Assembly (NCBI GenBank): GCA_017547445.1
Contig: JAFYPR010000011.1
Span: 1 to 38,444, forward strand
From: Clostridia bacterium
GTDB taxonomy: Bacteria; Bacillota; Clostridia; UMGS1883
DNA length: 38,444 bases
Direction: 5' to 3'
Both the position numbers and the translations under genes were made by a program. This document shows positions 7,491-16,015 of this stretch, piece after piece. The notes under the pieces were generated by a model. It saw nothing but the letters and a program-made list of their open reading frames with translations. It had not been told where the DNA came from and ran no database searches. The first letter of the stretch is position 1. Each line of letters begins with the position of its first letter.

Positions 7491-9516
7491 GGTTATATAT
7501 GTTATCCTTGCTGTAATAATTGTTGCCTTTTCCGTAAGGCTTATATCCCTGCAGCTTATCTCAGGGCAGTCTTACCGTGAGCAGAGCCAGCAGAGAACAA
7601 TGAAAACAAAGGTTAAGGAAGCTCCGAGAGGAGATATAATTGACCGATACGGACGTGTTATGGTTACAAACAAAATGTCGAATTCCGTGGTAATAAAGAA
7701 AGTAAGCGGACAGACGGATGAAGTGCTTAATGAGCTGATAAAGAATTTGTATATATTATCCGAAAACTCTTCCCAGTATGTTTCCACAACATTTCCCATT
7801 GTATATGAAAACGGAACGGTGAAGTTTTTCTTTGAAGAAAATGAGGCTGAGCCGAAAAAGAGGGAATATGCATGGAAAAGAAAATACGGCATTGAACCTG
7901 ATGCCAGTGCAAATGAAGCTTTGCAGTTTTTTTCTGAGAAATACTCGGTAAGTGAGCCTAATATGGGATACCGCCTTAAAATTACGGCTACCCGATATGA
8001 AATGACACTGAGAGATTTCTCATATACCACGGATTTTACATTTGCAAGTAATGTTCCTATGGATATGATTACTGTTATAAAGGAACAGCAGACTGCTTTT
8101 ACGGGCGCTGATATAAAAACCAGCGCCACAAGAGATTATAAATATCCTTCCATTGCAACGCATCTTCTCGGAAGAGTGGGTAAGATAAGCGCAGAGGAGC
8201 TTGAGGCTATGCGCGATGACGGGTATAACATAAACTCACTCATTGGTAAACAGGGTATTGAAAAATATGCAGAGAGCTACTTAAGAGGTACTGACGGTTT
8301 GGTGGGTGTTGAACAGACAAAGGGCGGTAAGAATATTTCCGAGGAAATTATCAAGGAAGCAAGAGCGGGAAATAATGTTACCTTAACCATTGACCTTGAC
8401 CTACAACAGGCGGCTCAAGAGGCTCTTTACGATACTATCGTGGATATAAGATCAAAGGCAAAGGATGCGGCAAGCGGGCGCTATGCTGATTCCGGTGCTG
8501 TTGTTGCCGTTGATGTAAATACAGGTGAAATTCTTGCAATGGCATCTTATCCTACCTATGATACGGCAAATTTCAATCAGAACTATTCCGAGCTGCTCAA
8601 TAATAATGCAAAGCCTCTTATTAACCGTGCTATTGCAGGCGAATATTCGCCCGGTTCTACCTTTAAGATGCTTATTGCGGCTGCCGCACTTGAAGAGGGG
8701 GTTATTACACCCGGAGAGATTATTACAGATAAGGGCATTTACACTTATTACAAGGATTATCAGCCACGTTGCTGGTCCTACCGTCAGCACGGAACAGTGC
8801 ACGGTGCTATAAATGTTACGGGCGCACTGCGTGATTCCTGTAACTACTTCTTCTATGATGTGGGCAGAAGGCTCGGTATTGAAAAAATTGATGAATATGC
8901 TCAAAAATACGGCTTCGGTCAGATTACGGGAGTTGAAATACCGTCTGAAGAACACAGAGGCGTTGTTGCTTCACCTGAAAGCAGAAAGGAAAATAACGGT
9001 ATATGGTACCCCGGTGATACACTGCAGGCATCTATCGGGCAGTCCGATACACTTGTTACTCCCATACAGCTTGCAAGCTATGTTTCGACTATTGCAAACG
9101 GGGGCACACGTTATCAGCTTCATCTCATAAAGAGTATTGAGGATGATGCCGGCAAGGTGCTTGAAGAAACAAAGAGCGAGGTTTTAAGCCGTGTTAAGCT
9201 GACAGATGAATCCTATGCGGCAATAACAAGGGGTATGCGCCTTGTGGTAACGGAGGGTACAGGTGAAAATGCATTTAAAAACTGTCCCGTGCCTGTTGCG
9301 GCAAAATCGGGTTCTGCCCAGATGGGACGCTACACAAACGGTATATACGTTGCATATGCGCCTTACGACAATCCCCAGATTGCCGTTGCGGTAGTTATGG
9401 AAAAATCGGGTGGCGGCAGTGATGCGGCACCCGTTGCAAGAAGGGTTATTGAGAAATATTTTGCAGGTGAGGTTGAAAATGACAGCTTTACCGCAAGAAA
9501 TGTATTGATTGGTTAA
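7474..9516 (+). CDS. mrdA: Penicillin-binding protein 2, class B transpeptidase (elongasome)
   Basis: This peptidoglycan transpeptidase acts in lateral wall growth with MreBCD and a SEDS glycosyltransferase. The 680-residue protein has an N-terminal membrane anchor (8-24), a PBP dimerisation domain (about 45-300, with the EAPRGDIIDRYGRV signature) and a transpeptidase domain (about 335-660). The penicillin-binding motifs are all present: SxxK STFK (395-398), SxN SCN (455-457) and KSG (611-613). It overlaps mreD by 17 nt. The usual partner rodA is not adjacent here. The symbol mrdA is used for the PBP2 role and not as proof of orthology. Confidence 0.95.
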   Translation: MNVRYRVIYVILAVIIVAFSVRLISLQLISGQSYREQSQQRTMKTKVKEAPRGDIIDRYGRVMVTNKMSNSVVIKKVSGQTDEVLNELIKNLYILSENSSQYVSTTFPIVYENGTVKFFFEENEAEPKKREYAWKRKYGIEPDASANEALQFFSEKYSVSEPNMGYRLKITATRYEMTLRDFSYTTDFTFASNVPMDMITVIKEQQTAFTGADIKTSATRDYKYPSIATHLLGRVGKISAEELEAMRDDGYNINSLIGKQGIEKYAESYLRGTDGLVGVEQTKGGKNISEEIIKEARAGNNVTLTIDLDLQQAAQEALYDTIVDIRSKAKDAASGRYADSGAVVAVDVNTGEILAMASYPTYDTANFNQNYSELLNNNAKPLINRAIAGEYSPGSTFKMLIAAAALEEGVITPGEIITDKGIYTYYKDYQPRCWSYRQHGTVHGAINVTGALRDSCNYFFYDVGRRLGIEKIDEYAQKYGFGQITGVEIPSEEHRGVVASPESRKENNGIWYPGDTLQASIGQSDTLVTPIQLASYVSTIANGGTRYQLHLIKSIEDDAGKVLEETKSEVLSRVKLTDESYAAITRGMRLVVTEGTGENAFKNCPVPVAAKSGSAQMGRYTNGIYVAYAPYDNPQIAVAVVMEKSGGGSDAAPVARRVIEKYFAGEVENDSFTARNVLIG

Positions 9517-9525
9517 GAGGTAAAA

Positions 9526-10128
9526 ATGAAGATTTCTGTTAAACTGGAAAAAGATACTTTAATATTGAAAATGGATGAGGAGAAAAGCTTTTCTGAGCAG
9601 AGGGACGAGGTTGAAAATTATCTGCTCGGTATGAAGAGCTTCCTCAGTAAAGGCGATGTAAGATTTGCATACGACGGAGCGGAGCTTTCCTTTGAAGAAG
9701 AAGTTGAGCTTTGCCATATTGCAGATAGTGCATTTGACCGTGAGGTTGATTTTATGCACAAAAAAATGCCTCCTCATGAAATGGTAAGGCATATGAATGC
9801 AAACGGTGAAAAGCTTGTTAAAAAGGTAATCGGCACCGTTAAATCCGGTGAGGTTATTGAATCCTCAGGTGACATTCTTGTTTTTGGGGATGTTAATCCG
9901 ACGGCACAGCTTAATGCCCAGGGCGATATATATGTGATAGGCACACTCCGTGGTGTTGCTCATGCAGGGTGTATGGGCAGGGAAAGTGCAGTTGTGTATG
10001 CTATGCATATGAACCCTGTTATGATTAAAATTGCAGATAAGATTGGTTTTAATCCGTCCACAAGTGAGGAAAATCGTAACGGACTTGCATGTATTGAAGA
10101 CGGGGAGATAAAAATTAAGCTGATTTAA
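9526..10128 (+). CDS. minC: Septum site-determining protein MinC
   Basis: MinC inhibits FtsZ ring assembly away from midcell and is brought to the membrane by MinD. The protein has 200 residues. The N-terminal domain (about 1-95) is divergent. The C-terminal beta-helix domain that binds MinD is clear, with GDILVFGDVN (115-124) and GDIYVIGTLRGVAHAG (133-148). It starts 9 bases after the PBP2 stop and is followed by minD, the standard order in clostridial mre-min operons. Confidence 0.95.
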   Translation: MKISVKLEKDTLILKMDEEKSFSEQRDEVENYLLGMKSFLSKGDVRFAYDGAELSFEEEVELCHIADSAFDREVDFMHKKMPPHEMVRHMNANGEKLVKKVIGTVKSGEVIESSGDILVFGDVNPTAQLNAQGDIYVIGTLRGVAHAGCMGRESAVVYAMHMNPVMIKIADKIGFNPSTSEENRNGLACIEDGEIKIKLI

Positions 10129-10147
10129 GAAAGGTTATGTGAAATAT

Positions 10148-10939
10148 ATGGGTGAAGCGATAGTTGTTACAAGCGGTAAAGGCGGTGCGGGAAAGACTAC
10201 ACTGTCTGCAAACCTTGGTGCGGCACTGGCATTGGAAGGACATAAGGTTCTTTTGGTTGATACAGATATCGGGTTGAGAAATCTTGATGTTCTTTTAGGC
10301 TTTGAAGATAAAATAGTTTATGACCTTGTTGATATATGCACAGGTAACTGTGATGCAAAAAAGGCAACGATTAAAGATAAACGGTTTGAAAACCTGTATT
10401 TCGTACCTGCATCCCAGGCAAAGGAAAAGGATGCTATAACCCCGTTGCAGATGAGGAATTTTATCTCCGAGGTTAAAGAAGAGTACGACTACATAATAAT
10501 TGACTGTCCCGCAGGACTTGAGCAGGGCTTTGAAAATGCGGTAGCACTTTGTGACAGGGCAATTGTTGTCGCAATGCCTGAAATGACATCCGTAAGAGAT
10601 GCTGACAGGATAATAGGATTGATTGAACAGAGAGGCATTGAAAAAACGGAACTTGTTATAAACAGAATGAGAAAGAGTCTTGCTGACAAGGGTGTTATGC
10701 TTCCGGTTGAAGAAATCCTCGAAATCTTAGCTGTTAATCTTATAGGTGTTGTACCTGAGGACGAAAGGATTATTGCCGCCGCAAACTGCGGTACACCTTG
10801 TGTACTTGACGAAAAATCAATGGCGGGCAAGGCATATAAAAATATTGCAAAGAGAGTAAAAGGTGAAGAAGTGAGTCTTCTTGACATTTCAGATAAACGC
10901 AATGTATTTGTACGTATTATAGAGGCTATCAAGAATTAA
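10148..10939 (+). CDS. minD: Septum site-determining protein MinD (ParA-type ATPase)
   Basis: MinD is a membrane-associating ATPase that recruits MinC. The deviant Walker A KGGAGKTT (11-18), the DTDIGLRNLD motif (38-47) and the switch/Walker B region DCPAGLEQG (119-127) are intact. The C-terminus VFVRIIEAIKN looks like the amphipathic membrane-targeting helix. I prefer ATG 10148 (263 aa) because family members begin MGExIVVTSGKGG. A GTG at 10139 would add three residues and lies 4 bases from the AAAGG site, so that start remains possible. minE would normally follow, but only 15 bases separate this gene from the next one. Confidence 0.95.
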   Translation: MGEAIVVTSGKGGAGKTTLSANLGAALALEGHKVLLVDTDIGLRNLDVLLGFEDKIVYDLVDICTGNCDAKKATIKDKRFENLYFVPASQAKEKDAITPLQMRNFISEVKEEYDYIIIDCPAGLEQGFENAVALCDRAIVVAMPEMTSVRDADRIIGLIEQRGIEKTELVINRMRKSLADKGVMLPVEEILEILAVNLIGVVPEDERIIAAANCGTPCVLDEKSMAGKAYKNIAKRVKGEEVSLLDISDKRNVFVRIIEAIKN

Positions 10940-10954
10940 AGAAAAGGGGAGATT

Positions 10955-11371
10955 ATGATGCATATCGCATTAATTGCACACGACAAGAAAAAAGAACTTA
11001 TGGTACAGTTCTGTATGGCGTATAAAAGTATTTTTGCAAAACATAAGCTTTGTGCAACAAGAACTACAGGCAGTATGATTACAGAAGCTACAGGCTTACA
11101 GGTTGAAAAGCTTCTTGCTGGTCATCAGGGCGGTGTTCAGCAGATTGCCGCACGTATCGCATTTAACGAAATTGACCTTGTGCTTTGCTTCCGTGACCCT
11201 GTTTCTGCACGCAGATATGAGCCCGATTTAAGTAACCTTATGTCCCTTTGTGACGTACATTCCGTGCCCATTGCAACAAACTCGGCAACTGCTGAAGTGC
11301 TTATGCAGGGACTGGAGAGAGGTGACCTTGATTGGAGAAATATCTTAAACCCCAAGAACAGACTGCAATAA
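10955..11371 (+). CDS. Methylglyoxal synthase-like protein lacking the catalytic Asp
   Basis: This 138-residue protein has the MGS-like fold. True MgsA converts dihydroxyacetone phosphate to methylglyoxal plus phosphate. The N-terminus ([10 protein letters not shown]), ATRTTG (34-39) and [21 protein letters not shown] match the family along the whole length. The conserved GGDQQ, whose Asp (D71 in E. coli) is the catalytic base, reads GGVQQ here (V61). The active-site PHxPD His (E. coli H98) is Tyr (Y88). The phosphate-loop Ser (E. coli S65) is Ala (A55), and TGTTG reads TRTTG. H9, D10, K13 and D91 remain. Each change was read from the DNA (GTT for V61, TAT for Y88). It is probably not a normal methylglyoxal synthase. 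It may bind a phosphorylated ligand as a sensor or do different chemistry. The downstream gene starts inside it. Confidence 0.8.
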   Translation: MMHIALIAHDKKKELMVQFCMAYKSIFAKHKLCATRTTGSMITEATGLQVEKLLAGHQGGVQQIAARIAFNEIDLVLCFRDPVSARRYEPDLSNLMSLCDVHSVPIATNSATAEVLMQGLERGDLDWRNILNPKNRLQ

Positions 11372-12258
11372 GCCTGTTTGATAAAGAGCGTGAATTGCAC
11401 GAAGAGTCTTTGATTGCAAGAGTGTGGCTTATATCAGACTTGCAGCAGTCTATACCGGAAAAGGCGAAACGCAGTTTATATACGGCACTTGAAGATTTTT
11501 ATGAAATGAAGCTTAAGTGTGACAGGATATGGTACATGGGTGACAGTATTGAAGGCAGTGATATGAAGCATCTTGAAGAAATGACTGCAATGCAACAGGA
11601 TGCCTTTGAAAAGCTTGGTATACCCCTTTGCTACGTTATGGGTAACCATGATATGGATATAATGCACAAGGGGAAGGCGCCTGTGTTTTACAACATGGTA
11701 AAGGCACATAAGGATTGGAAATGCATTGATAAATGCGATGATTTCTATTTTGAAGATACTATAGGCAGTTTCAATGTTGTGTTTTTATCAGACCACTATG
11801 CAAAGGATTTATCATGGTGGGCATGTCATGGAAGAGTATACGGTGATGAGTCGGGATATCCCCATAGTGAAAAAGATTTAAAGGCGTTGAGCGAAAGGAT
11901 TAAGAATTCGGGAAAGAAGACATTGACGGTTTCCCATTATTCCTACCCCGGCGGAAACAGAGCCAGCAATTTTTTGGGTATGATGATGCCTTTGCCCGAG
12001 AATGTTTTTATGCATATTTACGGACATTCTCATATAGGTGATTTTACATGGGCAGGCAAAGATGTGATGCGTAAAATCAGCTGGGTAAATGATTGTGATA
12101 TTCCTCAGGTGGATATTGCATCGTTAGAGAAGGACAGGGGAAATGCCATAAGAAGTGCTTTTCTGGAAATTTATCCCGAAGCGGTTAAGATATCTTTCCG
12201 TGACCATGACAGAAAAATGTGGACGGAAAGTTTTACAAAAGCAATTTTTAACAGTTGA
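11332..12258 (+). CDS. Calcineurin-like metallophosphoesterase with DxQ first motif
   Basis: This 308-residue protein is a probable cytosolic metal-dependent phosphoesterase of unknown substrate. The metallophosphatase motifs in order are ISDLQ (34-38), MGDSIE (69-74), GNHD (104-107), SHYS (201-204) and GHSH (231-234). The first motif is D-x-Q instead of the common D-x-H, and the second is GDxxE instead of GDxxD/N. I chose TTG 11332 as the start because GAGGTGA (11319-11325) lies 6 bases upstream and no suitable ATG precedes the first motif. The gene therefore overlaps the MgsA-like gene by 40 nt, which suggests tight translational coupling. It is the last gene before a new promoter. CpdA-type nucleotide phosphodiesterases are one possible relative, but the family is too broad to assign a substrate. 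Confidence 0.85.
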   Translation: MEKYLKPQEQTAISLFDKERELHEESLIARVWLISDLQQSIPEKAKRSLYTALEDFYEMKLKCDRIWYMGDSIEGSDMKHLEEMTAMQQDAFEKLGIPLCYVMGNHDMDIMHKGKAPVFYNMVKAHKDWKCIDKCDDFYFEDTIGSFNVVFLSDHYAKDLSWWACHGRVYGDESGYPHSEKDLKALSERIKNSGKKTLTVSHYSYPGGNRASNFLGMMMPLPENVFMHIYGHSHIGDFTWAGKDVMRKISWVNDCDIPQVDIASLEKDRGNAIRSAFLEIYPEAVKISFRDHDRKMWTESFTKAIFNS

Positions 12259-12283
12259 AATATATTGTTTATACTGTTATAAT
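12255..12283 (+). promoter_or_regulatory. Promoter of DUF1934-argS; -35 box contains a stop codon
   Basis: TTGAAA (12255-12260) and TATAAT (12278-12283) are separated by 17 bases. The TGA inside the -35 box is the stop codon of the upstream metallophosphoesterase. The leader holds a small TGGCA/TGCCA hairpin (12292-12296/12304-12308). No T-box or other aminoacyl-tRNA-sensing leader is recognisable. Confidence 0.8.
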
Positions 12284-12327
12284 GCAAGGTATGGCACTAT
12301 TTTTGCCACAGGTTAGAAGGTGAAGGT

Positions 12328-12741
12328 ATGAAAAAGGTATACGTTTCAATTATAGGAGAAAGCCTTGTAGACGGTGACGGCGATAAGACGGAAATGGTCA
12401 CAGAGGGTGAGTATACCATGCGCGGAGGAAAGTATCTTCTGCGTTATAATGAGCATTTATCGGATATGGATGACGGTTGTACTACTGTTATCAGATTTGA
12501 TGAAAACTCGGTTGTGATGAGTCGCAGCGGCAACATAAACACACAGATGATTTTTGAAACGGGGAAAAGGCATGTAAGCCACTATGAGACGCCTCTTGGC
12601 AGTTTTACAATAGGTATCAGTACGGATGTACTAAAAAAGAACATCGGTGAAAACGGTGGGGACGTGGAAATAAAATACATTCTTGATATAAATAATTCCG
12701 CACAGGTGGAGAATTATCTGCACCTTAACATTCGCGGTTGA
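12328..12741 (+). CDS. DUF1934 (YwiB-like) beta-barrel protein
   Basis: This 137-residue protein of unknown biochemical function resembles the DUF1934/YwiB family, predicted small lipocalin-like beta-barrels. It is almost all beta-strand in character, with no signal peptide or membrane segment. Family-like features are the N-terminal VSIIGESLVDGDGDKTEMVTEGEY segment, YNEHLSDMDDGCTTVIRF and the central ETPLGSFTIGIST. In Bacillus the homologue ywiB also sits directly upstream of argS, which supports the identification. An AAGGTGA site precedes the ATG. The gap to argS is 19 bases, so the two are probably co-transcribed. Confidence 0.85.
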   Translation: MKKVYVSIIGESLVDGDGDKTEMVTEGEYTMRGGKYLLRYNEHLSDMDDGCTTVIRFDENSVVMSRSGNINTQMIFETGKRHVSHYETPLGSFTIGISTDVLKKNIGENGGDVEIKYILDINNSAQVENYLHLNIRG

Positions 12742-12760
12742 TGAAAGGAACTGACATAAA

Positions 12761-14437
12761 ATGTACACATTACAGAAGAAAAAAGCTGAAATTTATTCGG
12801 TTGTAGAAAATGCGATAAAAAATGCCTTTGCTGACTGCGAAGTGCCTGCCTTTGCCGTTGAAGAGCCACGCGATAAAGCTCATGGTGATTTTGCGGTAAA
12901 TGCGGCTATGCTTCTCGCAAAGGCACTTAAGAAAAATCCCCGTGAAATTGCAGGTGCAATTATCGAAAATATTGATAATTCCCATCTTAATGCATGTAAG
13001 ATTGAGCCTGCAGGTCCCGGATTTATCAACTTCACTCTTGATAAGGCATATATAAAGGAAGTCCTTACAGAAATTGAAGAAAAGGGAAATAATTACGGTG
13101 ATGTCAATGTGGGCGAAGGCAAGAAAGTTATGATTGAATTTGTCAGCGCAAACCCCACAGGTCCTATGCATATGGGTAATGCCCGTGGCGGTGCATTGGG
13201 CGATACATTGGCAAATGTGCTTAAGAAAGCTAACTGGGATGTAACAAGAGAATTCTACATCAACGATGCAGGTGCACAGATTGAAAAGTTTGGTAACAGC
13301 TTAGAGGGAAGATATATTCAGATTTTAAAGGGTGAGGATGCAATTGAATTTTCTCCCGACTGGTATCAGGGCGATGACATACGTGTTCATGCACAGAATT
13401 ATATAGATATACACGGTGATTCTCTTCTTGAGCTTGAAAGCGATGAAAGACGCAGAAGGCTTATTGAATATGCGCTTGAGCTTAATCTTGATTATCTTAA
13501 AGAAACCTTATCTCGTTACAGAATAGAATATGATGTCTGGTTCCGTGAGAGCGTTCTTCACGAAACAAATCAGGTTATGGAAACAGTTAAAAAGCTTCTT
13601 GAAAGCGGTAAGGCTTATGAACAGGATGGTGCTGTGTGGCTCAGAAGCACAGACTTCGGCAGCGAAAAGGATGATGTTCTTGTTCGTCAGAATGGTATTC
13701 CCACATATTTTGCCGCAGACATCGCTTATCATAAGAATAAAATTGAAGAAAGAGGCTTTGATCTTTGCATAAATATCTGGGGTGCAGACCATCATGGTCA
13801 TATTGCACGAATGAAGGGTGCTCTTGAGGCGGTAGGTCTTGATTCTGACAAGCTTATGGTTTTAACAATTCAGCTTGTGAGATTGATGAGTGAGGGACAG
13901 CCTGTCAGAATGAGCAAGAGAACAGGTAAGATGATTACGCTCTCTGACCTTATTGATGAAATCGGCATTGACCCCGCAAGATTTTTCTTCAACACAAGAG
14001 CGGCAGGAAGTCATATGGACTTTGATCTGGATCTTGCCGTTAAGCAGAGTAACGAAAACCCTGTGTTCTATGTTCAGTATGCTCATGCTCGTATATGTTC
14101 AATTATCCGTCTTCTTGCCGATGAAGGATGCAAGGTGCCTTCTGTGAAGGATATTGACCTTAGCATGCTTAATAAGGATGAGGAAGTTGAGCTTATGCGT
14201 CAGTTGGCACTTTTGCCGGAAGAAATCAAAAATGCGGCAGAAACTTTTGAACCCAGCCACCTTACGAGATACCTTATGGATCTGGCAGCTTGCTTCCATT
14301 CCTTCTATTCTGCGTGCAGAGTTAAGGATGATGATGTTAAGGTACGAGAAGCAAGACTTAAGCTCTGTGATTCTACAAGAGCTGTTATTAAGATTGTGCT
14401 TGATATCCTTGGTGTATCGGCTCCTGAACAAATGTAA
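12761..14437 (+). CDS. argS: Arginyl-tRNA synthetase
   Basis: This class I aminoacyl-tRNA synthetase charges tRNA-Arg. The 558-residue protein has the N-terminal Add-1 domain (about 1-95, with EEPRDKAHGDFAVNAAM), the catalytic Rossmann fold and a C-terminal anticodon-binding DALR domain (YAHARICSIIR onward). The HIGH signature is in SANPTGPMHMGNARGG, where the motif reads HMGN (137-140) with Asn in the last place. The KMSKS loop reads RMSKR (383-387). Both look like lineage variants because the flanking residues are well conserved. The GADHHGH motif is intact. Confidence 0.97.
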   Translation: MYTLQKKKAEIYSVVENAIKNAFADCEVPAFAVEEPRDKAHGDFAVNAAMLLAKALKKNPREIAGAIIENIDNSHLNACKIEPAGPGFINFTLDKAYIKEVLTEIEEKGNNYGDVNVGEGKKVMIEFVSANPTGPMHMGNARGGALGDTLANVLKKANWDVTREFYINDAGAQIEKFGNSLEGRYIQILKGEDAIEFSPDWYQGDDIRVHAQNYIDIHGDSLLELESDERRRRLIEYALELNLDYLKETLSRYRIEYDVWFRESVLHETNQVMETVKKLLESGKAYEQDGAVWLRSTDFGSEKDDVLVRQNGIPTYFAADIAYHKNKIEERGFDLCINIWGADHHGHIARMKGALEAVGLDSDKLMVLTIQLVRLMSEGQPVRMSKRTGKMITLSDLIDEIGIDPARFFFNTRAAGSHMDFDLDLAVKQSNENPVFYVQYAHARICSIIRLLADEGCKVPSVKDIDLSMLNKDEEVELMRQLALLPEEIKNAAETFEPSHLTRYLMDLAACFHSFYSACRVKDDDVKVREARLKLCDSTRAVIKIVLDILGVSAPEQM

Positions 14438-14452
14438 AAAAGGATTGATTTG

Positions 14453-15910
14453 ATGAAAAAGAAAAATATAAAGGCTATACTTGGTCTTGTTCTGGCAATT
14501 GTTCTGACAGCATCATGCTTTACTGCCATTTATGCCGAAGAGGTTGTTGTGCCCTCTGCATATGAGGCGGCAGTTATGAAGAACAGCATTGCAAATCTTT
14601 GTATGAGTATTGCCGATAACTATTATTACGGTGTAACGGATGAGGATTTGCTTTATCGTGCCCTTTGCAGTGCCATTGATAACGGCAAGTTTGACTTTGA
14701 TAAGGCTGTTGAAAAGATGGTAGGACTTTTGAAGGACGGCTACAGTGAATTTTATACATCTGAGCGATTTGAAAGCTTCTTTACTGATATTGTAGGTGAA
14801 TTTTACGGTATAGGTGTACAGATTATGCTTTCGGGCGACCATGTGGTTGTTGCAAGCGTTTTTCCTGATTCACCTGCCGAAAAAGCGGGCATACTGCCTT
14901 ATGACACCATTGTTTCCATTGACGGAACGGATATCTCCGGCTTCAGCGTTCAGGATGTTGCAACCCTTATTAAGCGCGAAAAGGGCAAAAGGGTCCAGGT
15001 TGGTATTATCCGTGACGGTAAGGGCATGATAATTGACTGCTTCTGTGATGAAGTAAGCCAGAATCCCATTTCATACGGAATAATGGAGGACGGTAAAATA
15101 GGATATATTTATATATCTACATTCTCTCTGACTCTTGATGAATTTATAACTCCCGTACTGGAGGAATTCAAGGAAAAAGGGATTAAAGATATTATCCTTG
15201 ATATAAGAAATAACGGCGGCGGCGAATTGAATGCGGCGATGGATTTAGCTAAGCATTTTGTGCCTGAGGGAACAATTGCAAAGCTTAAATACAAAGATCC
15301 TGCAAAAAACGAGGACGTTGTTATAACTAACGGAATGAAGGAATCGCCTTACAATATGGTGCTTCTTGTAAATGGTAACAGTGCATCTGCGTCTGAGCTT
15401 TTCTCAGGTGCGGTAAAGGACAGAAAGGCAGGTACAATAATCGGTACCACAACCTACGGTAAGGGAAGCATGCAGTCTGTATTCAGGCTTATGACAGGCT
15501 GCGGAATTAAGTATACAATTGCTGAATTCCATTCTCCAAATGATACAAGAATTCATACTGTAGGCGTTACACCCGATTTTGTTGTGGAAAACACCGTTCA
15601 TCATGTTACTGAGGAAGACTTTGAACCGATGGTGTTCAATAATACTGCAACAGATGAAAAGCTTAATATGGCAGTTGAACAGAGGCTTGAAGCCCTTGGT
15701 TGCTTCCATGAAGAGCCTGATAATGTCTTTGACGATAAGACAACCGATGCAATAAGACAGTTCCAGATGCTCAAAAATCTTGAAATATCCGGAGAATTGG
15801 ATATGTATACACTTGTTGCATTGAATGATATTATTTACGAATACGAGTACTCAGATGACGACCAGTTAGAAGCGGCAAAGAAATATCTTCTTACAGGCAG
15901 TATAAATTAA
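14453..15910 (+). CDS. S41-family C-terminal processing peptidase with PDZ and peptidoglycan-binding domain
   Basis: This secreted or membrane-tethered serine protease is of the CtpA/CtpB type. ATG 14453 (485 aa) has AAGGA 9 bases upstream. A signal peptide spans about 1-28 (likely cleavage after ...AIYA). A PDZ domain covers about 115-200 and the S41 domain about 210-380. The Ser-Lys dyad is S312 (NSASASE context) and K337 (TTYGKGSMQ), with the same 25-residue spacing as in E. coli Tsp. The C-terminus (about 400-465) resembles a peptidoglycan-binding type 1 domain (TDAIRQFQMLKNL). That suggests action at the cell wall. CtpB-like proteases serve sporulation signalling in Bacillus, but no sporulation gene is nearby. 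Confidence 0.93.
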   Translation: MKKKNIKAILGLVLAIVLTASCFTAIYAEEVVVPSAYEAAVMKNSIANLCMSIADNYYYGVTDEDLLYRALCSAIDNGKFDFDKAVEKMVGLLKDGYSEFYTSERFESFFTDIVGEFYGIGVQIMLSGDHVVVASVFPDSPAEKAGILPYDTIVSIDGTDISGFSVQDVATLIKREKGKRVQVGIIRDGKGMIIDCFCDEVSQNPISYGIMEDGKIGYIYISTFSLTLDEFITPVLEEFKEKGIKDIILDIRNNGGGELNAAMDLAKHFVPEGTIAKLKYKDPAKNEDVVITNGMKESPYNMVLLVNGNSASASELFSGAVKDRKAGTIIGTTTYGKGSMQSVFRLMTGCGIKYTIAEFHSPNDTRIHTVGVTPDFVVENTVHHVTEEDFEPMVFNNTATDEKLNMAVEQRLEALGCFHEEPDNVFDDKTTDAIRQFQMLKNLEISGELDMYTLVALNDIIYEYEYSDDDQLEAAKKYLLTGSIN

Positions 15911-15913
15911 TAG

Positions 15914-15950
15914 CAAAATGCTGTTGCGATTGCAACAGCATTTTGTTTTT
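15914..15950 (+). terminator. Rho-independent terminator after the S41 peptidase gene
   Basis: A 14-bp perfect stem (15914-15927 and 15932-15945) with a GATT loop is followed by five T. The loop and its closing bases (GC-GATT-GC) are the same as in the terminator at 143-180. Confidence 0.93.
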
Positions 15951-16015
15951 CAAAAAATTTACTTGAATTTTAAAAGCCATAATGCAAATAGTAATATTGT
16001 ATTGGGGGCAAGGAA

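Noticed and set aside
7572-8129. 185-codon minus-strand frame inside the PBP2 gene
   Set aside because: It lies wholly within a well-supported transpeptidase gene and shows no recognisable domain.
10940-10954. Possible small minE between minD and the MgsA-like gene
   Set aside because: The gap is only 15 bases, and no frame in the region encodes a MinE-like peptide.
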